This document shows positions 9,949 through 19,313 of a stretch of 64,000 bases of DNA, in pieces (positions within the stretch are counted from its first letter, which is position 1; each line of letters begins with the position of its first letter). The notes beneath the pieces are model-generated. The model was given only the letters and a program-made list of their open reading frames with translations, searched no databases and was not told the DNA's origin. The position numbers and the translations under genes were made by a program. The DNA is taken from positions 1 to 64,000 of the forward strand of contig MHAZ01000011.1 of assembly GCA_001803165.1 (NCBI GenBank). The letters run 5' to 3'. The DNA is from Stygiobacter sp. RIFOXYC2_FULL_38_25 (lineage in GTDB: Bacteria; Bacteroidota; Ignavibacteria; Ignavibacteriales; Melioribacteraceae).

Positions 9949-9965
9949 TTGGCACAATCTTTATG
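9949..9965 (+). promoter_or_regulatory. conserved -24-like box, copy 1
   Basis: TTGGCACAATCTTTATG; -24 part matches sigma-54, -12 GC not present. Confidence 0.45.
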
Positions 9966-10014
9966 TAGTACTTCTCAGCAGCTTAATTCATTAACAAACC
10001 AAAAGGAGTACAAA

Positions 10015-10356
10015 ATGAAAAACGCAGCATTATTCACCTTCGCAATTCTATTATCACTAACCTTCTTTGCCTCATCGGCAAATGCACAATCAATCGGAAG
10101 AGGAAATCCAACAGCAGTAAAAACAAACTGGGTTGATCTTAACGGTGATGGTTTATGCGATAATGTTGGTACGCCGGCACAAGGCTCTTCTCAAGTTGGA
10201 AAGGGCTATGGTAAAAAAGATGGTACCGGCACACAAGTTAGACCACTTGATGGAACTGGCTTTGGCAACAAAGGTGGAAACGCTACTGTAAGCGGCGTTC
10301 ATGATGGAACCGGTCCGCAAGGCTCTACTGCCGGTCGCCGCGGAAGAAGTAAATAA
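10015..10356 (+). CDS. small secreted Gly-rich DLNGDG protein, copy 1
   Basis: MKNAALFTFAILLSLTFFASSANAQ signal peptide, WVDLNGDGLCDNVG Ca-loop-like motif; AAAGGAG upstream. Confidence 0.8.
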   Translation: MKNAALFTFAILLSLTFFASSANAQSIGRGNPTAVKTNWVDLNGDGLCDNVGTPAQGSSQVGKGYGKKDGTGTQVRPLDGTGFGNKGGNATVSGVHDGTGPQGSTAGRRGRSK

Positions 10357-10381
10357 TTCGATTCTGAAACGGTATAAAAGA

Positions 10382-10411
10382 GGAAGCATGCGAACCATGC
10401 TTCCCCTTTTT
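10382..10411 (+). terminator. intrinsic terminator
   Basis: GGAAGCATG-cgaac-CATGCTTCC then CCTTTTT. Confidence 0.85.
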
Positions 10412-10477
10412 GTATCTAATCATTAAGGCTTTTGTTTGTTTAATTAATGATGGAATATTCCAGCAATTTATGAGGCA

Positions 10478-12976
10478 ATGTACAAGATGAAAAAAACTAC
10501 AGATTCAAATTTCTTTTTAAGAATTAAATTTTACTTCCTTCCAATTATCGCACTTATTCTTTTAACCACAAGTAACTTAAAAGCACAACAAGCAAATTCT
10601 GGTTTACAAAGACTACAGGATGTTAAAGGTTATGTTTTCGATTCTAAAACAAAAGAACCACTTGTTTATGCAACAGTAATGATTAAAAACTCCGCAATCG
10701 GGACATCAACAAACCAGCGAGGATATTTTATTATTCCAGATGTTGAACTTGATGCCAATATACTTACGGTATCATATATCGGTTACTTAAAAAAAGAAAT
10801 TGCTCTAAAAGGGATTGACGAAAACAATTCATTGCGTATTGAACTAAACCAGACAGATTTTCAAACCGGAGAAGTGTTAATAGTTGGCGAGCAATACAAA
10901 TATTGGAAAAGTTCAGATGCGGTAAGTCAAATAACTATTTCGCCCCTCACGCTTTCAAAACTGCCAAGCCTTGGCGAAAAAGATATTTTTAGATCGCTAC
11001 AGTTACTCCCAGGCATAAGTTCTTTAAATGATGGCTCTGCCGGGTTATATGTAAGAGGAGGAACGCCGGATCAAAATTTAATTTTATTAGATGGAATAAC
11101 AGTTTACCACGTTGATCACTTCTTTGGATTTTTCAGCGCGTTCAATGCAGATGCAATGAAAGATGTGCAAATATACAAAGGCGGTTTTGATGCAAAGTTT
11201 GGAGGAAGACTTTCCAGCGTTGTGGAGTTAAGCGGCAAAACTGGTGACGTTGATAAATTTAGAATGAGCATTGGAGCCAACTTGCTTAGTGCGAATGCTG
11301 TTGCAGAAATCCCATTAGCCGGAAAAGGAAGCATTCTTATTTCGGCAAGAAGGTCTTATGCAGATATTATTAACAGCGGCATCTACGATAAAATATTTGG
11401 ATTTCTTAGCGGCGGAGAAAAGACAACAAATCCCAGTCCTGGAATGGGTAAAGGAAGTGGAATGAATCAAGTTAATTCAACACTGTTGCCCTCATTTTAC
11501 TTTTATGATTTTAATGCGAAACTATCTTATAACTTATCGCCCAAAGATTTCGTTTCGGTAAGTTTCTACAATGGTCAAGATTATTTAGATCAATCTCAAT
11601 CGCCTCAGGCTGTTACAACACGCGGAGCCCAATCTACTAATGCAAATAGAACGATAACCGATTTATCTGATTGGGGAAATTTTGGCTCTAGTATAAAATA
11701 TTTTAGACAATGGTCGGATAGATTATTTTCTGATATCACAATTTCTTCGTCTCATTACTTCAGCAAAAAAGATCTTGGTACTAAGTTCGATTTTAATGTG
11801 CTAGACAGCAACGCGGTATTTGCATCGCAAAGCAGCAAATCTATACAAGACAATAATGTTTACGATTTTACGATGAAGTTGGATAACGATTATTTGCTCT
11901 CGTCAAAACATAAGATTGGATTTGGCGTTTGGTTCTCCAACATTTCTACCGATTATAAGTACACAGTAAATGATTCTCTTACGATCTTAGATAAAAATCA
12001 AACTGGATTTCATTTAGCTGCCTATGTTCAAGATAAATGGAAAGTGAATGACGATTTTGATGTTACTGTAGGACTAAGAAGCACTTATTTTGATCCAACA
12101 AAGAAAATATATCTGGAACCACGCGCATCCTTTCTTTATAAGCTAAATCCTTTAATTAGAATTAAAGGAGCTTGGGGAAATTACTATCAATACATTAATC
12201 AAGTTACTAGTGAAAATGTGCTGGAAGGAAGCCGTGATTTCTGGTTAATATCAAATTCGGAACTAGAACCGGGTTCTGCCCAGCATTACATACTTGGCGC
12301 CGAATACGAGACAACCGATTTTCTATATAGCATAGAAGGCTATTATAAAAACATCAATAACTTGCTTGAATTCACGCAAAGAATTGTAAGAACCTCTCAG
12401 AGCAGACTTACAAGCTTGACCAATTATGAAACTAATTTCTTTAAGGGAACTGGTTATGCTGAAGGTGTTGAGTTTCTTATTCAAAAGAAATTTGGTGCAT
12501 TAAACGGCTGGGTTAGTTATACACTTGGCAAAGTTGAATATAATTTTCCAGACTTCGATTCGGGCGATCCGTTTCCGGCAAACCAAGATAGAACGCATGA
12601 ATTTAAAATTGTTGGTTCTTACGAAACCGGTAACTGGAATTTCTCTGCTTCTTGGGTTTACTCAACCGGACTTCCATACACAGCACCGGAAAGCCAGTAT
12701 TTTATTGAACTGCTTGATGGAACCAAACAAAGCTATATTCATGTAAGTGAAAAAAATGTTAACCGTCTTCCCGATTATCATAGATTAGATTTAAGTGCTT
12801 CGTATAAGTTTAAGAACAAACAATTCAACGGAGAGTTCGGGCTTTCAATTTTTAATGTGTACGATCAAGATAATATCTGGTATAAGAAATACGATCTAAG
12901 TGTCAGTCCGATAGAAGTAACTAATGTTTCTATGTTGGGAATAACTCCAACGATATTTCTAAAACTTAATTTATAA
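10478..12976 (+). CDS. TonB-dependent receptor with carboxypeptidase-like regulatory domain
   Basis: VKGYVFDSKTKEPLVYATVMIKNSAIGTSTNQRGYF; SAGLYVRGGTPDQNLILLDGITVYH plug. Confidence 0.92.
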   Translation: MYKMKKTTDSNFFLRIKFYFLPIIALILLTTSNLKAQQANSGLQRLQDVKGYVFDSKTKEPLVYATVMIKNSAIGTSTNQRGYFIIPDVELDANILTVSYIGYLKKEIALKGIDENNSLRIELNQTDFQTGEVLIVGEQYKYWKSSDAVSQITISPLTLSKLPSLGEKDIFRSLQLLPGISSLNDGSAGLYVRGGTPDQNLILLDGITVYHVDHFFGFFSAFNADAMKDVQIYKGGFDAKFGGRLSSVVELSGKTGDVDKFRMSIGANLLSANAVAEIPLAGKGSILISARRSYADIINSGIYDKIFGFLSGGEKTTNPSPGMGKGSGMNQVNSTLLPSFYFYDFNAKLSYNLSPKDFVSVSFYNGQDYLDQSQSPQAVTTRGAQSTNANRTITDLSDWGNFGSSIKYFRQWSDRLFSDITISSSHYFSKKDLGTKFDFNVLDSNAVFASQSSKSIQDNNVYDFTMKLDNDYLLSSKHKIGFGVWFSNISTDYKYTVNDSLTILDKNQTGFHLAAYVQDKWKVNDDFDVTVGLRSTYFDPTKKIYLEPRASFLYKLNPLIRIKGAWGNYYQYINQVTSENVLEGSRDFWLISNSELEPGSAQHYILGAEYETTDFLYSIEGYYKNINNLLEFTQRIVRTSQSRLTSLTNYETNFFKGTGYAEGVEFLIQKKFGALNGWVSYTLGKVEYNFPDFDSGDPFPANQDRTHEFKIVGSYETGNWNFSASWVYSTGLPYTAPESQYFIELLDGTKQSYIHVSEKNVNRLPDYHRLDLSASYKFKNKQFNGEFGLSIFNVYDQDNIWYKKYDLSVSPIEVTNVSMLGITPTIFLKLNL

Positions 12977-13003
12977 TCGAAGAAAAATTACATTGGAGAA
13001 AAA

Positions 13004-13816
13004 ATGATAAATAGATTTTTAATGGTTTCATTGTTGATATTAACAGCCCTTGGTTGTGGTGAAGATACAATTACCGAAAACAATAATGAATTAGTGGTTG
13101 TAACCGGATTTTTGCGTGCCGGAGAAAAGAACGCTGAAATAAAGCTAACAAATACTTTGGTCCTTGGATCAACAGACACGGTTTCTGCCGCAATTAACGA
13201 TGCCGAAGTTATATTGTTAAAGGGAAATAAAGCTTACCAATTAATTATTGCCTCTTCTTTGAATGGAACTTATTCTTATCAAGGAAGCGACTTGTTGATT
13301 GAGTCGGGGGATATATTTTCACTGCAGATAAATTATAAAAACAAAAAAATTACCGGTTCTACTATAGTACCTAGTAAGCCGAGAGATATTTCAATTTCCA
13401 AAACAACATTAGCCCTTTCTGCAACCGGTTATGGTATGGGCTCTATACAAGATACAACTTCGATATTCTTAAGATGGAGCAACCCGGATTCCTCGCTCTA
13501 CTATGTTGTATTGGAAAATCTTGAAGCCAATCCGGTAGCAATTTATTCAACTAACACACAGCGTGGAGCTAACAGAACAATGATTTTCCCTCCGATGGCT
13601 ACGAACCAATTTCTGATTGGAAGAAGAAATCTTAACTACCTTGGAAATCATAGAGCAATTGTTTATAAAGTGAACCAGGAATACGCTGATCTATATGAAT
13701 CACGAACACAAGACTCACGAAACTTGAACGAGCCTATATTCAACATCTCGAACGGACTTGGAGTATTTAGCGCTTTTGCAAGTGATACAACAATGTTCTA
13801 TGTTAAAACACAATAG
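13004..13816 (+). CDS. DUF4249-like lipoprotein
   Basis: LTALGCGEDTITENNNELVVVTGFLRAGEKNAEIKLTNT; lipobox; adjacent to TonB receptor. Confidence 0.6.
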   Translation: MINRFLMVSLLILTALGCGEDTITENNNELVVVTGFLRAGEKNAEIKLTNTLVLGSTDTVSAAINDAEVILLKGNKAYQLIIASSLNGTYSYQGSDLLIESGDIFSLQINYKNKKITGSTIVPSKPRDISISKTTLALSATGYGMGSIQDTTSIFLRWSNPDSSLYYVVLENLEANPVAIYSTNTQRGANRTMIFPPMATNQFLIGRRNLNYLGNHRAIVYKVNQEYADLYESRTQDSRNLNEPIFNISNGLGVFSAFASDTTMFYVKTQ

Positions 13817-13828
13817 AGTATTTTCTGT

Positions 13829-14800
13829 GTGGAATTCATATTGAACCGAAATAGTAAGATTTCATTTAGGATTTTTCTTAAGCAGATAATGTTCGTTTTC
13901 GTTATCTGCTTTTCAAATTTTAAAGCGCAAGATTCAACTACAATCCGCTTCGGCTTTGTTAGCGACACGCAGCAGCCAATCTGGATAGAAAAAATTTTTC
14001 TCAAGGCCAATCATAATCTTAAAGCTACCAACGCAATTTTTAGTTCGCTTTCTAACAACGAAGAGATTTCTTCTCTGTTCCATCTTGGCGATATAACAGC
14101 CATTGGTATGTTTAATAGCGAGTGGGAAGAAATGGACCAGAATTTTAGCCGGCTAAGAAAAAAGAACATTCCTATTTATCCGGCAATGGGTAATCATGAT
14201 TATTATATCTTTAAGAGTTACGCTTTAGAGCAATTTAGAAAGAGGTTCCCCTCTGTAAAAAAAACTTGGTATGTAGTAAAGTTGAATAACGTAGCTGTAT
14301 TAATCCTTAATTCTAACTACTCACGTTTATCTGATTCTGAAATTGAGGAACAGAAAAAATGGTATTCGAATACAGTTGAAGAACTTGAGAAAAAAGATAG
14401 CATCAATACAATTATTGTTGGAGTTCACCACTCTCCGTTTACAAACAGTAAAGTAATTGATCCATCGGAAGATGTTCAAAATGATTTTGTTCCTCAATTT
14501 TTGAAGAGCAAGAAAGGAAAGTTATTTATTAGCGGTCACGCGCACACATTCGAGCACTTCAAAAGAAATGGAAAAGATTTTTTGGTTATCGGAGGCGGAG
14601 GAGGCTTACAACACCCTTTGCTAACGGGCAATTCTCAGCTATGGAAAGATTTATTTCCTATTCCAACTTCGGTCAGAATGTTTCACTATTTAGTTTGTGA
14701 AGCCACTGAAACTCAGCTTAGTCTTAAAGTAATGATGCTCAATCAAGATTTCAAAACTTTCTTTCCGGCAGACGAACTAAACATTGAGTTGAGTAATTGA
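13829..14800 (+). CDS. calcineurin-like metallophosphoesterase
   Basis: RFGFVSDTQQPIW, FHLGDITAIG, PAMGNHDYY, LFISGHAHTFEHF. Confidence 0.88.
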   Translation: MEFILNRNSKISFRIFLKQIMFVFVICFSNFKAQDSTTIRFGFVSDTQQPIWIEKIFLKANHNLKATNAIFSSLSNNEEISSLFHLGDITAIGMFNSEWEEMDQNFSRLRKKNIPIYPAMGNHDYYIFKSYALEQFRKRFPSVKKTWYVVKLNNVAVLILNSNYSRLSDSEIEEQKKWYSNTVEELEKKDSINTIIVGVHHSPFTNSKVIDPSEDVQNDFVPQFLKSKKGKLFISGHAHTFEHFKRNGKDFLVIGGGGGLQHPLLTGNSQLWKDLFPIPTSVRMFHYLVCEATETQLSLKVMMLNQDFKTFFPADELNIELSN

Positions 14801-15528
14801 AAAAACTTCCGGCAATATTGATATCATTTTCTACTTCGGCATTGTTCATGGTTTTGTCTTTCTTACCCAACGCAATTTCAGCACAGCAAGATTCATTAAA
14901 AGGTTTTGTTCTTTTTCCAAAACCAATAAATGCCGGCGAATTTCACTCTTCGATTGGATTATCATTAACCATTGTACCTCGTTTAGTAGTTGAAGAGGGA
15001 ATTTTGCAACTTCCGATGCTTGACGCACGCGCCCGTTTAGGAATTACTGATGAGTTTTATTTATCCGGAAGAGCAAATATTGTTTATGTAACTAATCAAA
15101 TATCAATTGGCGCCGGCTGGTCTTATTCATACAAAAACTTTTCTCTTTCTGTTTCTGATCACTTTGGATATTGGTTTGGCTTTGCCGACTTTCAAGGATT
15201 CGATGCTAAATCAATGGGATTAGCAAATTATCCGACCATCACTTTGGGTGTGGCGCTAAAAGGTTTGAATGTAACCCTTAGCGGTGAAGCTTTGATCACA
15301 TTATCTCAGCATACATATTTTGGCGCTGCTTCTGTGGGAAGATTTTCACCGGAATATGTTGGATATGCAGTTACTTTGGCAGTTGAAGAAGAATTATGGG
15401 AGAAAAACTACTTTCTATTTGGTGCAAGATTCCAATACTCACTTCCTATGTATCAATCATGGCTTGCGTTTTCAACATCGTATAGATGGGCGCTTTTCCC
15501 GGAATTTTTTATTGGCTATGAATTATGA
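14797..15528 (+). CDS. outer-membrane-like hypothetical protein
   Basis: Signal peptide plus alternating beta-strand pattern; overlaps upstream CDS by 4 nt. Confidence 0.6.
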   Translation: MKKLPAILISFSTSALFMVLSFLPNAISAQQDSLKGFVLFPKPINAGEFHSSIGLSLTIVPRLVVEEGILQLPMLDARARLGITDEFYLSGRANIVYVTNQISIGAGWSYSYKNFSLSVSDHFGYWFGFADFQGFDAKSMGLANYPTITLGVALKGLNVTLSGEALITLSQHTYFGAASVGRFSPEYVGYAVTLAVEEELWEKNYFLFGARFQYSLPMYQSWLAFSTSYRWALFPEFFIGYEL

Positions 15529-16772
15529 AAAAGCTTTTGCCAATTATATTGTCATCGATTTCAGCTATAGTATTTCTCTCCTGTACCGGTGATGAGTCGG
15601 TTACAGTTCCGTTGTTTGATAATGGAGGGCAACTTGCTAACACAGTTGAAATACCATTGGCTGTTTCAAATCTGATTGAGGGAATTTATTCTGTAGAGAA
15701 TGGATCTGAAAATTTTGGTAGGAATGTAGTAATTAAATTCACCGGCAAAACATTCAGCATATTTACCGGAAAGAATTTCGCCTACTTTGTTATGAAAGGC
15801 GGCATTAAAGATTCTTCCATTATTTTTGAAGGTTACTGGCGCTTTGCCCAAGATAGTAAAACCGGTTTAACAACACTTAGATTGGATTCAAAAGAAGGTG
15901 GAAAGCAAGCATTACTAAACAACACTCCAAATTCTTCTTTTGTTTTAAGGGGAAGTTTTGGCGAGGGCAGCAATTCAACTACTAACGAACTTACGTTAAG
16001 ATATGTGCGTCCTCTCAGCAAAAGTAATATTGATTTCAAGATACTTGCTCATAGAGGCGGCGGCAGAAATTTAGATCAGTTGCCGGAATCCGAAAATAGT
16101 TTGGGCATGATGCAGATAGCTGAAAGCTTTGGCGCTAATGGAATTGAAATTGATGTTAGGTTAACTAATGATAACGTGCCTATTATTTTCCATGATGAAA
16201 ATTTGAGTCCGCGATTAGTGGTAGGGGAGTTTGCGATTGGACCGATTAAGAATTATTCGTATGCCCATTTGTTAACTCTTTGCAGATTGAAAAACGGAGA
16301 GTTAATTCCAACTTTGAGAGAAGCGTTAGAAACAGTTCTCTACAAAACAAATTTGGCTTTTGTTTGGCTCGATGTTAAAGATCCGGCTGCTATTCCGCAA
16401 ATAATAAAGCTGCAAGATGAATATGCAAAACTTGCTAATGCGTCTGGAAGGAAATTAGAAATATTAATTGGCTTACCGGACGAAGTTGCAATTGAGGAAT
16501 TTCAAAGACAGCCTAATTATAATAATATCGGCTCTTTGTGCGAATTAGAGTTCGATATGGTTATTAAAACCAATTCTTTAGTGTGGGCGCCGGCATGGAC
16601 TCGCGGACCTATGACTGATGAAGTAAATAAAGTGAGAGGTTTGGGAAAGAGAGTTTTCTTCTGGACTTTGGATGGACCAGAGTTTATCAAAGTATTTTTA
16701 GATGAAGGTGTGGCTGACGGAATTCTTACCAACTATCCTTCAATTGTAGCTTATGAATATTACATTAGATAA
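15525..16772 (+). CDS. glycerophosphodiester phosphodiesterase family lipoprotein
   Basis: ILAHRGGGRNLDQLPESENSLGMMQIAESFGANGIEIDVRLTNDNVPIIFHDENLSPR. Confidence 0.9.
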   Translation: MKKLLPIILSSISAIVFLSCTGDESVTVPLFDNGGQLANTVEIPLAVSNLIEGIYSVENGSENFGRNVVIKFTGKTFSIFTGKNFAYFVMKGGIKDSSIIFEGYWRFAQDSKTGLTTLRLDSKEGGKQALLNNTPNSSFVLRGSFGEGSNSTTNELTLRYVRPLSKSNIDFKILAHRGGGRNLDQLPESENSLGMMQIAESFGANGIEIDVRLTNDNVPIIFHDENLSPRLVVGEFAIGPIKNYSYAHLLTLCRLKNGELIPTLREALETVLYKTNLAFVWLDVKDPAAIPQIIKLQDEYAKLANASGRKLEILIGLPDEVAIEEFQRQPNYNNIGSLCELEFDMVIKTNSLVWAPAWTRGPMTDEVNKVRGLGKRVFFWTLDGPEFIKVFLDEGVADGILTNYPSIVAYEYYIR

Positions 16773-17373
16773 ATATTTTAAGATGCTAATGGTTGTTTGC
16801 TTACTGTTAGTTGCTTCTTTAGTTGAAGCGCAGACCGAACTATCTACAAAGCAAAATTCCAATTTCAAAATTGGAGTGGAGCTTGGCGGCGGTTATGGTT
16901 TTAAGCTTCGCTCAACCAACAAATTGGAAGGAAATTATTCAAGTTCCGGAATGAATTATACTTTACGGTTGAAATGGGGTTCTGGTAACATTTTCAGCGC
17001 TGGAATTGAAACCGGCTACTTAACTGTTTCTTCTATCGAATCTGCCAACCAAACAACTCCGCTTGGAATAACAAATATCTCCGCAAGCCTTACCGCTGTT
17101 CCATTATTATTTTTTGTGACGACACAATTTTCCAGCTTTCAATTAAATACCGGACTTGGATATTACAATGTTAGATCTACATCAACGGTATTCAATTCCA
17201 CAATTGAAAGTAGTGAATGGGATTTTGGTTACATGATTTCGTTGGGATACTCATATCCAATTAATTCCACATTTAAGTTTGGTGCAGAAATAAAATGGAA
17301 TAATATTTCCGAAGTACAAATAACCAATCTATTATTACAAATAAAATTTCATATGCTGCTTTGTCTGTTATAA
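16753..17373 (+). CDS. outer-membrane beta-barrel hypothetical protein
   Basis: Signal peptide, beta-strand pattern; overlaps end of GDPD CDS. Confidence 0.55.
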   Translation: MNITLDKYFKMLMVVCLLLVASLVEAQTELSTKQNSNFKIGVELGGGYGFKLRSTNKLEGNYSSSGMNYTLRLKWGSGNIFSAGIETGYLTVSSIESANQTTPLGITNISASLTAVPLLFFVTTQFSSFQLNTGLGYYNVRSTSTVFNSTIESSEWDFGYMISLGYSYPINSTFKFGAEIKWNNISEVQITNLLLQIKFHMLLCLL

Positions 17374-17408
17374 ATTATTAGATACTAGTTCTAGTAATCG
17401 TCAATACA

Positions 17409-17423
17409 GTCGAATGTCTCGAC
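17409..17423 (+). promoter_or_regulatory. conserved inverted repeat, copy 2
   Basis: GTCGAATGTCTCGAC, 86 bp upstream of the TGGCAC box. Confidence 0.6.
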
Positions 17424-17493
17424 ATAAAATCACCTAACAATTCATCGCCTTTACTTTACACTTCAATTTCAGAGTGAAATCAAACTAAAAACA

Positions 17494-17510
17494 TTGGCAC
17501 AATCTTTATT
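17494..17510 (+). promoter_or_regulatory. conserved -24-like box, copy 2
   Basis: TTGGCACAATCTTTATT. Confidence 0.45.
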
Positions 17511-17559
17511 TAGTACTTCTTAGCAGCTTAATTCACTAACAAAACAAAAGGAGTACAAA

Positions 17560-17895
17560 ATGAAAAACGCAGCATTATTCACCCTCGCAATTCTTTTATC
17601 ACTAACCTTCTTTGCTTCATCGGCAAATGCACAATCAACCGGAAGAGGAAATCCAACACCAGTAAAAACAAACTGGGTTGATCTTAACGGTGATGGACTT
17701 TGTGATAACGTTGGTACAGCCTTACAAGGCACTTCTCAAGTTGGTAAAGGCTATGGCAAAAAAGATGGTACCGGCACACAAACCAGACCACTTGATGGAA
17801 CTGGCTTTGGCAACAAAGGCGGAAACGCTACTGTAAGCGGCGTTCATGATGGAACCGGTCTGCAAGGTGCTAATGGACGCAGAGGAAGTAAGTAA
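17560..17895 (+). CDS. small secreted Gly-rich DLNGDG protein, copy 2
   Basis: Nearly identical to copy 1 at 10015-10356, including promoter and UTR. Confidence 0.8.
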   Translation: MKNAALFTLAILLSLTFFASSANAQSTGRGNPTPVKTNWVDLNGDGLCDNVGTALQGTSQVGKGYGKKDGTGTQTRPLDGTGFGNKGGNATVSGVHDGTGLQGANGRRGSK

Positions 17896-17924
17896 TTACT
17901 AACGTAAGTAACTCGGAATGAAGT

Positions 17925-17950
17925 GGGCGTTTATTTCACGCCCTCTTTTT
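17925..17950 (+). terminator. intrinsic terminator
   Basis: GGGCGT-ttatttc-ACGCCC followed by TCTTTTT. Confidence 0.7.
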
Positions 17951-19304
17951 ATAACCTTTCCAATCTAGATCTTAAATGTCTTTCGCTTATTCCAAGAATT
18001 CTTGCTGCTGCACTCTTGTTCCCGTTTGTTCTTTTCAACGCTTCGTTAATCATAGCCAATTCAAATTCTTTCATCTTCGTTTCGTAATTGTCATCGAGAT
18101 TAAACGGATCGAACTTCTTTTCGGAATCTTTCATCTCGGTTAATTGCGGGAGATCGTTTGTAGTAACCATATTTTCTCTAGACAAAACAACAGCGCGCTG
18201 AATTACATTTTCTAATTCTCTTATGTTGCCTGGGAAACTGTATTTGAATAACTGATCCAAAGCTTCGCGGCTGATTCCATTAATCTCTTTCCCTAACTCG
18301 TGAGAATAACGTTTAATGAAATGATCAACCAAAATTGGAATATCATCTTTGCGCTGGCGCAGAGCCGGTAATTGAATTGCAACAACATTCAAGCGGTAGA
18401 ATAAATCTTCCCGGAACAAACCGCTCTGCATCATCTCTTCAAGATTTCTATGAGTAGCCGCTATTATTCGCACATCTGTTTTTTCTGTTTGATTGCTGCC
18501 GATTCGCTGATACTCGCCAAACTGAATTGTACGTAATAGTTTTACTTGAATCGTCAGAGGAATATCACCCACTTCATCAATAAAGATTGTTCCGCCATTT
18601 GCTTCCTCAAAACGCCCAATTCTTTGGCTGATTGCGCCGGTATAAGAACCTTTTTCGTGACCAAACAATTCGCTTTCCAATAAACTCTCTGAAAGAGAAG
18701 CTACGTTAACAGTAACGAATGGCTTTTCTTTACGCGGACTTGCAAAGTGAATTGCTTTGGCAATTAATTCTTTGCCGGTTCCGCTTTCTCCGCGAATTAA
18801 AACTGTTGCTTTGGATGAAGCAACTCTTCCGGCAGTGCTCAGTACATTTTCCATTACCGAACTTTGCGATATCATGCTTTCAAAACGGAATTTATCTTGC
18901 AGCTGTTCTTTTAGAGTTTTGTTTTCGCTTAACAGATGTTTTCTTTCTTTAATTCTATTTAAGATTGTCTCAAGTTCATCTAAATCAATCGGCTTGATGA
19001 GATAATCAAACGCACCGGCTTTCATAATCTGAACTGCGCTTTCGATTGTACCAAAAGCCGTCAACACTACAACATCAATTTCGGGATTAAGATTTTTCAT
19101 TTCCCGGAGAACTGTTAAGCCATCCCAACCCGGCATTTGAAAATCTGTAAGGACAATATCAATCGTGTTTTCTTGCGCAATCTTTAATGCTTCTTCTCCC
19201 TCGTTAGCAGTAAAAACAGTGTAGCTGCGCTTTGTTAAAAAGCTCTTAAGCGATTGAACCTGTGCTTCCTCATCATCAATTATTATAACCGAAAACTTAC
19301 GCAT
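17949..19304 (-). CDS. NtrC-family sigma-54-dependent response regulator
   Basis: Receiver, AAA+ (GESGTGKELIAKAIH, ELFGHEKGSYTGA, GGTIFIDEVGDIPL), Fis-type HTH NKSAAARILGISERHLRSRL. Confidence 0.95.
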   Translation of the reverse strand: MRKFSVIIIDDEEAQVQSLKSFLTKRSYTVFTANEGEEALKIAQENTIDIVLTDFQMPGWDGLTVLREMKNLNPEIDVVVLTAFGTIESAVQIMKAGAFDYLIKPIDLDELETILNRIKERKHLLSENKTLKEQLQDKFRFESMISQSSVMENVLSTAGRVASSKATVLIRGESGTGKELIAKAIHFASPRKEKPFVTVNVASLSESLLESELFGHEKGSYTGAISQRIGRFEEANGGTIFIDEVGDIPLTIQVKLLRTIQFGEYQRIGSNQTEKTDVRIIAATHRNLEEMMQSGLFREDLFYRLNVVAIQLPALRQRKDDIPILVDHFIKRYSHELGKEINGISREALDQLFKYSFPGNIRELENVIQRAVVLSRENMVTTNDLPQLTEMKDSEKKFDPFNLDDNYETKMKEFELAMINEALKRTNGNKSAAARILGISERHLRSRLERL

Positions 19305-19313
19305 AAATTACCT

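Noticed and set aside
9949-10014. ORF-track extension of the first small protein (MAQSLCSTSQQLNS...)
   Set aside because: It runs through the conserved promoter/UTR; AAAGGAG and the signal peptide place the start at 10015.
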